Below are positions 45,601-53,145 of a DNA stretch of 64,000 nucleotides, piece by piece (the stretch's first letter is position 1; each line of letters starts with the position of its first letter). A model generated the notes under the pieces. That model was given only the letters and a program-made list of their open reading frames with translations. It made no database searches and was not told where the DNA came from. Origin of the DNA: Petrosia ficiformis. Lineage: Eukaryota > Porifera > Demospongiae > Haplosclerida > Petrosiidae. The stretch covers positions 47,656,896 through 47,720,895 of the forward strand of contig OX345636.1 in the NCBI GenBank assembly GCA_947044365.1, given 5' to 3'. A program made the position numbers and the translations under genes.

Positions 45601-47710
45601 ATTTTGTATACATGTACATGTGCATACTATACTTTTGGTATACATGTACATGTACGTGTATCACAAACGTACTGGACATGTGCATATGGCACATACTGTA
45701 CTTTTGGTATACATGTACATGTACGTGTATCAGACACGTACTGGACATGTGCATATGGCACATACTGTACTTATGGTATACATGTACATGTACGTGTATC
45801 ATACATGTACTGGACATGTGCATATGGCACATACTGTACTTTTGGTATACATGTACATGTACGTGTATCAGACACGTACTGGACATGTGCATATGGCACA
45901 TACTGTACTTTTGGTATACATGTACATGTATTATACATGCACTGGACATGTGCATATGGCACATACTGTACTTATGGTATACATGTACATGTACATTATA
46001 ATAGTTTAATAGTTTAATTTGATATAATATTATGAAAGTGTGGGAAAACAAATAGTATAATTATTCTATGACAGGGATGAAAATTATGATCAAATATGCC
46101 TTGTCCAAATTGCCTGTGCAAACTGGTCATATGATTACATAAATTATACTTGTTTTAAAACTTCACAGGTGTATTTCGTCCATTGGAGCTATTATCAGAT
46201 GTCAGACAGTTTATTTCTGGATGTCTTCTTGATCCAAGCAGAGAGTATAGTCTTGTTTTCCTAAAGAATACTTTATTTGATGACACAGCAAATTTAGCAC
46301 AATGTGGCATGGTGTGTTACAATAAAGAACCTAATACCATAGAATTACAAGTTAATGTGCAATGTACATGTACATGAAATTAAACATCAGGGTGTTATAG
46401 TGAGGGGTTGAGAAAAGGATGGTGCTTTGAGATACCAAAACCTATCCTCCTAGTGGAATTTATTTTACCAACTATTTTAGTTGTTTTGTGCAAAATACAT
46501 AAGTAACAATCCTGGGGAGTCCATCCCACCCACTGTATACATGTATATGATCTACATGTAGTTAATACACTTGGTTTACAGTCAAGCTAAAAGTATATGT
46601 ACATATATCTAGAAATTGTAAATCTACATGTAGAAACGTATATTGAAAAGTTGTGAGCCAGGGTGGTCTAACTCTGAAAACAGTACTATACCCTGGTTAA
46701 CACCGAACTATGCATCAGGAGCAGAGAAAAAAAATCAAAAACAAGATAAAAAGTATGTCTATAATTACTTTGCGCATCTTAATACTGTTTCTTTGCTATA
46801 CACAACAGTTATTAGTACGAGTTGCAGTTTTACATTCTCTTGAGTCTTCCTGCTGGTTTGTAGCTTATGTACATGTTCTTTTATGTGTCATGACCATTAA
46901 TTGATCAACCCCACCCCCCCCCCAAAAAAAACGATGCAATTCAACATTGTATAATTCATTGTACAAGAATATGTATATAGTTTCAACCCCATGGAAAGCA
47001 ATTATAGGGATGCCCCTAGTATGTTTTCTTGTGGCAATGTTTGTGAAAACGTGATAAACTCAGTTAGACCACTCTGCCCTTTGATTAAACCTAAGAGTGG
47101 TAATGTACATGTAAAAACATGTAGCTCATATTATTTACATGTACTTTTATTTTCTAATCTATATCTTAGCTAGTATCTGTTGATTGTGCAGCATGCATGC
47201 TGCAAACAACAAAGAACATTGCAACTCAACAACCATGCATATAATTTGTAAACCTGGCTATGGTCATTTTATAATTTTATTTAAAGCTTAATGATAGATT
47301 TTTCATAGATTGTATTTGGGCACATTGACCACATGAAGGAATATGCATGTATGCTTACATTTTAAACCCTGTCTATTCAGCCATTTTACACAGGAAGCTA
47401 CAGATCTAGAAATTTGACATTCTGAAATACACATGTACATATAGTCAATAGAATATCAACCAAATAATAAAGGTGTAATGGATTCTCTTCTTCCAAATTG
47501 TCGATTTCCATAAATGCCATCCAATAATTATTTTTATAATACATGTTGCTTTCAAGACAAGAATAACATTTCAAATAATGACATTTCTCATAATTCTAGG
47601 CCCCTTCTGCTATGCTGAATTTATCCTGGAGTGGAGGAGAAGATAGTGTTGGATTTCCTGCTGAACAAATCTTTAAACCAGAATTATTTTGTAGATTGCA
47701 AAGTGTTTGA
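26601..47710 (+). CDS. UBXN6: UBXN6 (UBXD1) orthologue, p97/VCP cofactor, with duplicated VIM exons
   Basis: Twelve exons with GT-AG borders and continuous phase: 26601-26715, 28153-28331, 28720-28801, 30497-30675, 37911-38066, 38912-39009, 39811-39965, 40503-40627, 42824-42918, 45186-45319, 46169-46311, 47600-47710, giving 523 residues. Order: N-terminal FFQKKKMDVKF segment, VIM-like IAALTRLESIEK (exon 2), a second copy of both (exons 3-4), a CPVC-x11-HIKQC finger (about 215-234), the PUB domain (YLDNIITNPNEEKFRKI to AIGFTKELLP), a linker (FELPDEFFNMSVDEIKREQR) and the UBX domain from TKAMREKDEL to the C-terminus. Human UBXN6 is about 441 residues; the duplicated exons (87 codons) explain most of the difference. 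UBXN6 binds p97 through VIM, PUB and UBX in endolysosomal and ER quality control. ATG 26598 directly precedes the chosen start. Confidence 0.93.
29346..30250. repeat. duplicated block in UBXN6 intron 3
   Basis: Sequence at about 29370-29520 (CCTAGCATGAAAGCAAAAGG ... AGCAGCCA...GGCTTAG) recurs at about 30088-30250 with few changes. The GCAGCCACAATGGCTTAGAA motif is itself repeated inside each block. It lies between the two halves of the duplicated exon pair. No coding content. Confidence 0.65.
31359..31776. mobile_element. 418-bp hAT-like MITE with an internal G tract
   Basis: The ends CAGGGCTGTATTTAGG and CCTAAATACAGCCCTG are perfect inverted repeats of hAT style. A 5-bp direct repeat, CATAC, lies immediately outside (31354-31358 and 31777-31781). 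Inside is an uninterrupted run of about 20 G starting near 31373, and several C7-8 runs. No coding capacity. Located in UBXN6 intron 4. Confidence 0.8.
32255..32560 (-). repeat. tRNA-like (SINE-type) sequence between direct repeats
   Basis: Read on the minus strand, 32310-32380 shows a box-A-like GGCTACCTTGGTAGTAGAGC, an anticodon-like stem-loop with GGA in the loop, and a perfect box B, GGTTCAAATCC. The acceptor stem does not pair, so this is a tRNA-derived repeat and not a working tRNA gene. Related copies of ATGATGTTACAGGA(G/T)(A/T)TGTAGAAAG lie on both sides (about 32258 and 32506). Confidence 0.55.
34914..36938 (+). mobile_element. 2,025-bp TIR transposon carrying a USP-PHD gene, copy 2
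   Basis: Same length and ends as copy 1 but inverted relative to it. Flanked by the perfect 9-bp direct repeat GTTTTGGAA at 34905-34913 and 36939-36947. The target is the extreme 5' coding end of the TRIM gene. The target sequence differs from that of copy 1, so the two copies arose by separate transposition and not by a segmental inversion. Confidence 0.95.
35025..36513 (+). pseudogene. USP-like deubiquitinase with PHD-like C-terminus inside the transposon, copy 2
   Basis: Proposed exons: 35025-35193, 35315 to about 35555 (one-base shift or a 34-nt intron at about 35416-35450), a short exon ending at about 35819 (ISSVFEIKID), 35873-35955 and about 36072-36513. Read in order they follow a USP fold: Cys box with Cys21, CETC, the GQYDDAHEYY box, a beta-strand exon, and DLVLDEIYKSEMLSDYKC. 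The PHD-like tail follows TGA at 36358-36360, which occupies the place of the first finger Cys (x-G-S-C). The catalytic His box is not recognised. ORF1 sequence is identical to copy 1. It could be a captured host fragment or a working element gene read with recoding; the former is likelier. Confidence 0.72.
38235..38880. repeat. minisatellite, about 60-bp unit, roughly ten copies
   Basis: Repeats of a unit with TTGTACTTTTATAGTTCT, TTAATTACCTTACATGTACA and TGTGTACATGTACATG. Units alternate between ATTACC and ATTAGC forms, suggesting a higher-order dimer. Located between UBXN6 exons 5 and 6 and ending just before exon 6. Confidence 0.88.
39043..39262 (+). mobile_element. MITE family with GTTTTTGATAAG ends, copy 2
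   Basis: Same internal order as the copy at 19488. It lies just 3' of UBXN6 exon 6. Ends GTTTTTGATAAG and TTTATCAAAAACTCT. Confidence 0.72.
40187..40382. mobile_element. Tc1/mariner-like MITE, copy 3
   Basis: The left end TGTCAATAAAGTGTCACCAT and the right end ATGGTGACATTTTATTGACA fold back on each other. Internal TATAGTATAGTAGTTACTG and GTAATTACTG match copy 2. Located in UBXN6 intron 7. Confidence 0.78.
40693..40886 (-). mobile_element. MITE family with GTTTTTGATAAG ends, copy 3 (inverted)
   Basis: Reverse-complement relative of the copies at 19488 and 39043, sharing CATTGGGAATACATCTTGAG and ACAATATAATCATAATTAAC, with a diverged left end. Located in UBXN6 intron 8. Confidence 0.65.
41024..41624. 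mobile_element. unclassified 553-bp insertion between 24-bp direct repeats
   Basis: The 24-bp sequence starting CATCTAATCAATTATTTC and ending AAACAA is found at 41024-41047 and again at 41601-41624. The 553 bp between contain an A-rich tract near 41350 and a segment (TTTCTGTGTACTC) also seen near 48085. A long direct repeat suggests a retroposed insert or unequal exchange. No protein is encoded. Confidence 0.45.
42066..42643 (-). mobile_element. 578-bp pogo/Tigger-type element with residual transposase
   Basis: The ends CAGTGTAGTCCACATAATTC and, from the right, CAGTGTATAGTCCACATAAT are inverted repeats with TA on both sides (42064-42065 and 42644-42645). It contains a minus-strand frame for part of the transposase. 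Located in UBXN6 intron 8. Confidence 0.85.
42189..42443 (-). pseudogene. Tigger/pogo transposase HTH fragment (CENP-B type)
   Basis: The frame reads WFTAAIAQSIPISGETLKTK, then NCSNGWL and RYRSIGGE, the pattern of the Tc5/CENP-B helix-turn-helix (W-F...PISG...KA...S.GWL..F..R..I). The DDE catalytic core is missing. 84 codons remain. Confidence 0.8.
43765..44503 (-). pseudogene. transposase-like remnant with basic region and PHD-like tail
   Basis: Two overlapping minus-strand frames connect through a shift at an A-run near 44330. The first part reads YTLEDLDLLYQKRYKEGYDI; the second continues to a Lys-rich stretch (about 44100-44030) and ends with CPMCG, TWMQCDCC and FFSCTNCK. A C-terminal C-x2-C ... 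W-x-Q-C-D-x2-C ... C-x2-C module is common at the end of pogo/DDE_1-type transposases in sponges. The usual Trp and His of the central part are replaced (CKLRRYLEC). No catalytic domain remains. It sits antisense in UBXN6 intron 9. Confidence 0.6.
45612..46000. repeat. minisatellite, about 65-bp unit, six copies
   Basis: The unit runs TTTTGGTATACATGTACATG, TACGTGTATCA, GACACGTACTGGACATGTGC, ATATGGCACATACTGTAC. Because the array has no stops in several frames, it produces 120-150-codon frames on both strands that are not genes. Located in UBXN6 intron 10. Confidence 0.93.
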
Positions 47711-48750
47711 AATACAACCTCAAAAACAATCATGTATATTATATAATAATTATAGTGATTTGGTCCTTGTTAACATCATCTTAAACACTGCAGTAAAAAT
47801 AACATGCCTGATTAAAACACAACTGACAAGTGTTATTGTCCATTTTTTTAAATTACTTTTCCAGTAACAAAATGTTTGTGATAATTATAATGCATATTCT
47901 ACTGTAATGACTAGTAGCTAGGAATAATCATTTTCAAATATCCATGACAACTGTTTTCAAATACAGTTAACACAATGCAAGTCAAAGAATCTGGTGTAAT
48001 GCGCAAACAAGAAAATGGAGAAACAGGTATTCCTATGATTGCTTTACAGTGCCCGTCACTCATTGCTGATGGCTGCCTCCATCTTTCTGTGTACTCTGAA
48101 TCTAGATCTTCGATGAAACTTAAGTCACAATTGCAATCTTTCAAATAGCTTCAACCCAAATTTTTGTTAAATGACTTTATCATGTCTGAAATGCATTGGG
48201 AGCCTGCAATAAGTTTAGGCCCTCTCAAATACAGGCTTGTTTTTCTTACCTTTAAATGATAAATAGCTACATGTAAAGGGTATTCACTGAAAATTTTCAA
48301 TGTCTGCAAAATTAAAAACTGAGAGTTAAGAACAGTGGTGTTCAACTAAACAAAGTGATGGAGCCATTAAATGGCACCATCTACAACTCTGGTGCCACTA
48401 CTGTGATGATATATGTTTTTAGAATAATTATAGCCACGGTGTATCGTTGAAAGAAAAAAGTATTTACAAATTTATTTCTTTAAAAGTAAATTAAACAGCT
48501 GTCCAGAACTTACTTACGTTTTATCAACACTATCAGTATCAGTTGATTCTGTTAGAGAAGTAGCTGAGAACAAGCCCTTTTACGAAGAAAAGAGAGTTGT
48601 GTCATCATGAATGGGCAGAATGGCATTTCTATCTACTGCACATATCCTTTGACCTTGATACTTTTGAAGTTCACTTTGGTGCCAAAATCAGGCGCCAAAA
48701 GACTTTGTTTGTCGCCAAATTTGGTGAAAAAGCGACAGATTTTCACCTTA
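47711..48750. other. intergenic region downstream of UBXN6
   Basis: No supported gene. AT-rich sequence with a diverged segment near 48060-48150 related to that inside the 41048-41600 insertion (GCTGATGGC ... TTTCTGTGTACTC). Confidence 0.45.
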
Positions 48751-48782
48751 GTACTATAGTCTCGCGTAGCCAGCCCCTCCTG

Positions 48783-48888
48783 CCTCGTTTGGATTAGGTC
48801 GTGGCCCGCGAGACTACGTTCTGAAGCTCTTTCCCGTGAAAGAGCTTCAGAACGTAGTCTCGCGGGCCACGACCTAATCCAAACGAGG
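48783..48888. repeat. perfect palindrome, 50-bp arms with 6-bp spacer
   Basis: The left arm 48783-48832 is the exact reverse complement of the right arm 48839-48888; the spacer is CCCGTG. The right arm contains 16 bp of flank (AAAGAGCTTCAGAACG), then the left end of the TAGTCTCG element. The duplication therefore includes host flank and transposon end together. A further TAGTCTCGCGTAGCCAG terminus begins at 48757. Confidence 0.95.
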
Positions 48889-48967
48889 TTATGAGGAAAC
48901 GGTCTGGTGACTCTCGTTGAAAGGTCGTTACACAAAGGAATGATAATTACATCCGCAGTTAGTTTAA

Positions 48968-49283
48968 CACTTTCATTATTATTAGTGGTTATTGATGTTA
49001 ATAAAAATTAATTATTATATAGTATAAGTACTGTCGTTTCCAGTAATTTTGCAACGGCGCTCTCAAACCGGAGATGACGTAATTATACTTACAATAGTAA
49101 ACATTACAGCAAACACCACATGATCAGAGTAAATTGATTGGCTAAATGTTATACCACACCCATTCTTGCTTTGACATTTTTTGTTGCAAGATTGATGCAA
49201 ATGACAGTAATAATAATTATTACTTATACTATATATAATAATTGATTTTTATTAACATCAATAACCACTAATAATTGAAAGTG
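48968..49283. mobile_element. 316-bp TTAA-flanked MITE
   Basis: The left CACTTTCATTATTATTAGTG and right CACTAATAATTGAAAGTG pair, continuing through TTATTGATGTTAATAAAA. TTAA flanks both sides (48964-48967 and 49284-49287). The right TTAA is shared with the next element. A TTAA target is typical of piggyBac or Kolobok elements. Confidence 0.8.
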
Positions 49284-49287
49284 TTAA

Positions 49288-50033
49288 ACCATAGATTATA
49301 TAGACTACGTATAAGGGATTGGAAACGGCGCACGTGATCCCATAGCATCAATGCATAAGTCTGTGACGCACTCCGTGTCCCCAGAAATCAATTAAATTTT
49401 ATTACTTAGTGGTGAGGACTGATCATAGAAAACACACTATTCCTTGCTGAAACTGGACAATTAAGGCGTTTTTTCTTGATATACATGTTGCTATTGTATC
49501 GTTTTAACATCTCAACTGCTAAAACATTAGCAACAAATCATGTACGATGTTAAAAACCATTGTTTTTTAGTACATATCATAACGAAAACGGGTTTTGGGA
49601 CTCTTACTTCTTTCAATAACAGTTCTATTGCAATATTCCCATGTAAGTTTTGTTACTCAATAAAAATACATGGGTTTAAAACAAATATAGAGAAAAAAGT
49701 TACCGTTTAGATGTAGAAAATCCAGTTGAAACGGTTACGAGGTACTTATATTTTGGGGACTCTAAGCAGTGTGGTAGGTCATATAGTTCAACACTCCAGT
49801 TTTCTAGCTGAAGGTATAGCACTCCTATGTTGGTTGGTGATATTATCAATTAGTTTAACAAAAGTGTTCTTTAATTATACACGATTTAAAACAAGTTCTT
49901 TACCAGTCTTGCATGCATAGCGCATTGTATTTAGAGGGGAGGGGCTGGCTAAAAAAGATAGGGTGGGGCAACGGAGTGTACGGAAATGCGTGGGCGTTTC
50001 CAATCCCTTATACGTAGTCTATATAATCTATGG
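49288..50033. mobile_element. 746-bp TTAA-flanked TIR element
   Basis: ACCATAGATTATATAGACTA on the left pairs with TAGTCTATATAATCTATGGT on the right and continues through CGTATAAGGGATTGGAAACG, about 40 bp perfect. TTAA lies at 49284-49287 and 50034-50037. Interior frames are short and unrecognised. piggyBac/Kolobok-type, non-autonomous. Confidence 0.85.
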
Positions 50034-50632
50034 TTAAACTAACTGTGGATGCAATTATCATTATAGTAATTATAATTATATGAATGCATGTGCTCTCCAA
50101 AAACATACCATTTCTTAAACACAGTGAGCTTCGTCTTGATTCATACAGAACTGTGAAAACTAACACCGAAGCGTGGAATGCGGTAAATAGCAATCACTAA
50201 ATCTGATAGGTCACGACCAAAATCGGTTGTAGCCAACGACCTTTCAACGAGAGTTACCAGATTGTTTCTTGTTCGGATTAGGTCGTGGCCCGCGAGACTA
50301 TTCAGAACCTTGAAGGATTTAAGTTTCATATCAAAGATCTGTAGCTATATATCCTTAGACATACACTTATTTTTTAAAGGCCTCGGTGTTAGATCCAGAC
50401 AATATAGTATTATAAGTTGTGACATAAGGAAGTCATTATTTAGAACCTGGCCACATCCACTAATACACTCCAATGATATTGCATTTGATGAGTTCTTAGA
50501 TAATGGGTTTATTGACTTTGGTACACAAACATGTTACAAGTCTTGATTTTAGAGTGCAAACATTATCACATACACGAGATCAAGAATCACAAACATAATA
50601 ACGAGATATTATGGATAATAATTATTCATGAA

Positions 50633-51927
50633 TTATAATTTTATTTCTTTCCAAGGATAAGCAAATGGTTCAGGCCTGTCTTTTCTTCTCCATAACTTCT
50701 TTTTATTTTTAGTTCTGACATTCTCACACCACAACTCAGTAGCATATTGTGACTTCCATTGAGCAATGAACTATGAAAAGAATTACTATTGTAATACACA
50801 GTATGATAGACAAACCATTTCCTGAGATGCAACTTGTTCTCAAAGTTAAATACTTACTTTTGGATCCCACAGTTCACTAGCAACTCCCAGGTCCTTACAA
50901 CATCCCATAAGTGCATTTGATTTAGCAGATTCACATGGTTTGCCATACTGTAGATTATTCTTGCTATAAAATGTGTGTTCACCTGTAGCTTGGGCTGCAG
51001 AACGACCATCACAATGCAGAGCATATGCTAGTATTGTGATGATGCGTGGAAGTTCGTACACTTATGTATATGCAAGGCAGAGTTGCGCCTGATTTGACAT
51101 CAAAGAGATTGTTTGATAAGCTGATCAACAAGACGTGACCACTTGACCCAGGTATTAACCTACCTGTGTAGCAGGATCTGTGACTTTGCAAAAAAATTAT
51201 ACTTTAGAACAAATCACTCTTGTTTCTAGCAATTCATTGCAGAAGCATTCTGTGTATATATGCTCAAAATATAGCAAGACCATACAGTTGTGGATGCGCA
51301 AGTGGTAACTGCACCAGTAAAAAAAATCCTCTATGGCATAAAAACTATAATCTGAACTTGCTGAAGTCAAAATGGGCAAGATTACATGTATACAATATAT
51401 TATACTTGCAGAAAATTGCACTTGTGATCATGTACATGGGGGATGAGAAGCAGGCACCTTTTTCAGAGACAAGCTGAATAATGATTAAAATTCATTGGCT
51501 GATCAATATGTAACATACCAGATACTATCAAAACAGCAGAGGCATCTCGTATTTTTGATAAAAAAATGTTAGAAACAGATCAGATGTATTCGAACATTGA
51601 TTTTAATTTTTACTCTTGTATGTGCAACAACCCACATGACGATACCTTACTGTGCACACCCACCCCAATTTTATGCACAGCCTTTGTGATATTTATCAGA
51701 AAGTGCACTGAACACCCTACTTCAGTTTAGCTCATGATAAACGTACTAAAGCATTGTTGTCCGGTTCACTAGTGTCTCCACGTTCATTACCAATCGAAGA
51801 CTTTTCTTCCGCTTCTGTTGCTGCATATTCTTCTAGTTTGAGTTTCTTTGGAGAAGGGCATTTGGCTATTCGCCAGCGAATAAAGTCTTGAGCTAAAGGT
51901 TTTAATGAACTGTCTAACCAAATTCAT
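50633..51927 (-). pseudogene. MGM101: MGM101-like mitochondrial recombination protein, central exons not found
   Basis: Three exons are visible: 51791-51927 starts with an Arg/Lys/Ser-rich, acid-free leader (MNLVRQFIKTFSSRLYSLAN), a mitochondrial targeting signal. 50858-51027 reads YALHCDGRSAAQATGEHTFY and SNALMGCCKDLGVASELWDP. 50633-50770 reads FIAQWKS ... KKKLWRRKDR. The last two match the C-terminal half of Mgm101, a Rad52-like single-strand annealing protein of mitochondrial nucleoids. The GPGGW-containing central part expected between 51030 and 51790 was not found on either strand. Either the gene is broken or those exons are lost from this haplotype or assembly. Confidence 0.75.
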
Positions 51928-52078
51928 TAAGTTTCAAGTTGAGTAGTAGTCTACGAGGTCAATTACGTCATTACAGATCTATGCCGGAAGTTCATCAGGA
52001 TTCACAAAGAAAAATTTATTAATAAAAAAAGTTCTATAATTATTATCTCTTTACATAAAAATCAGTGCAGCAAAGTAA

Positions 52079-52981
52079 TTAGTTTTTGATAGGTCTAAAG
52101 GCTCTATAAACACCTTTCAGTAGTAGTGAATCACTCTTGTTGCTCTTCCCAGCCATTAGAAACACTGCTTCATCCTTGGGCACCGAAATACAGCAAGAAC
52201 AACAGCAAGGGTAGGGAAGATCTCCAACTTGAACCCATTGGGTGTCTTGATTCAGAAGCATGATATTAGTCACAGAATTAGGCATATCGCATTCGGTGCG
52301 AGTCCCCCCAGCAATAAGCAAATGACCATTAAATGAGAAGAGAGCTGGGTCGTTGGTAGGAGTGCTGGTAACCAGTTCCCACACTGCGGATGGGTCTCCC
52401 CCCGAGGTTAGATTGGGAAGGGACGCTTTGTATAGTTTATTATTGTCTCCAAGAAGATACAGCACTTTGTCAATGACTGTGGTTGATAATGGAGTAGAAA
52501 CTGGAAGGTCACCAACTATCTTCCAAGCATTGCCGTTGAAAATTTCAACGCTTTGCTTTGAATTATCCCCTGCAGTTATACCTCCGGCAACAATCAGGTA
52601 GTCACCCCAGCCAACAACTTGTGGGTCAACTCTGGGAAATAGCATCGGAGGAAAAGGGTTACTGTATCGCTTCTCTGAAGGTACCCACTGGGTAACTGTC
52701 TTCGAACTTTCATTCGTTTGTGCGTCTTTGCCTCCAACAAACATGAGACTGTCTCGGAAACTTCCCAAACCAAAGAAGACGGTCGGTGGGGATACCGTTT
52801 CGGATAAGAACTCCCACAAATCGTCCTTTGGGTCGTAGGAGAACACCTTCACTCCGCCACTGTAATCAGATACGTAAGCTACTTCTCCGGCTACAACTGT
52901 TCTACACCATGTAATGTCACAAGGAACGTCGACCCCCTTCTCCCATTCAAACTGAAACAAAGGTTCACCAGATCCAGCCAT
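52079..52981 (-). CDS. kelch-repeat beta-propeller protein
   Basis: Single-exon, 300 codons, starting MAGSGEPLFQFEW. Kelch-like blades recur: SFRDSLMFVGGKD, GDYLIVAGGITAGDN, DKVLYLLGDNN, FNGHLLIAGGTRT and AVFLMAGKSNK, each with the strand-GG-strand pattern and a Trp (V-x-x-W) before it. No BTB, BACK or F-box is attached. Intronless kelch-only genes are common in sponges; the partner is unknown. The start codon lies about 70 bp from the left end of the adjacent transposon, which may have displaced its upstream region. Confidence 0.85.
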   Translation of the reverse strand: MAGSGEPLFQFEWEKGVDVPCDITWCRTVVAGEVAYVSDYSGGVKVFSYDPKDDLWEFLSETVSPPTVFFGLGSFRDSLMFVGGKDAQTNESSKTVTQWVPSEKRYSNPFPPMLFPRVDPQVVGWGDYLIVAGGITAGDNSKQSVEIFNGNAWKIVGDLPVSTPLSTTVIDKVLYLLGDNNKLYKASLPNLTSGGDPSAVWELVTSTPTNDPALFSFNGHLLIAGGTRTECDMPNSVTNIMLLNQDTQWVQVGDLPYPCCCSCCISVPKDEAVFLMAGKSNKSDSLLLKGVYRAFRPIKN

Positions 52982-53145
52982 TTTTTTTCGAATGAAGAAA
53001 CAGGGCTATTAAGGCTAGGCGATACTCGATACTTTTACGGTATCGATTACTAATCTGGGGACACGCATATTCACTAGTTGTGGAGATGGAATGTAATAAT
53101 TAAAAGTACTGCGGTGCACACGTGAGAACACGTGGTCATTGCAAG

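Larger units (their letters stand above)
48855..50300. mobile_element. 1.45-kb element with TAGTCTCG ends, host to nested insertions
   Basis: The left end TAGTCTCGCGGGCCACGACC is inverted at the right end, GGTCGTGGCCCGCGAGACTA. Homology continues about 80 bp inward through CTCGTTGAAAGGTCGTT. A near-perfect 9-bp direct repeat flanks it: TTCAGAACG at 48846-48854 and TTCAGAACC at 50301-50309. The ends resemble those of the MITE at 25656 and of the helicase element at 53051. No coding content of its own was found; most of the interior is two later insertions. Confidence 0.82.

Noticed and set aside
45581..46051. Overlapping 120-156-codon frames on both strands
   Set aside because: They are translations of a 65-bp minisatellite that happens to lack stops in several frames; all encode the same M-Y-M-Y or H-V-H-V type repeats.
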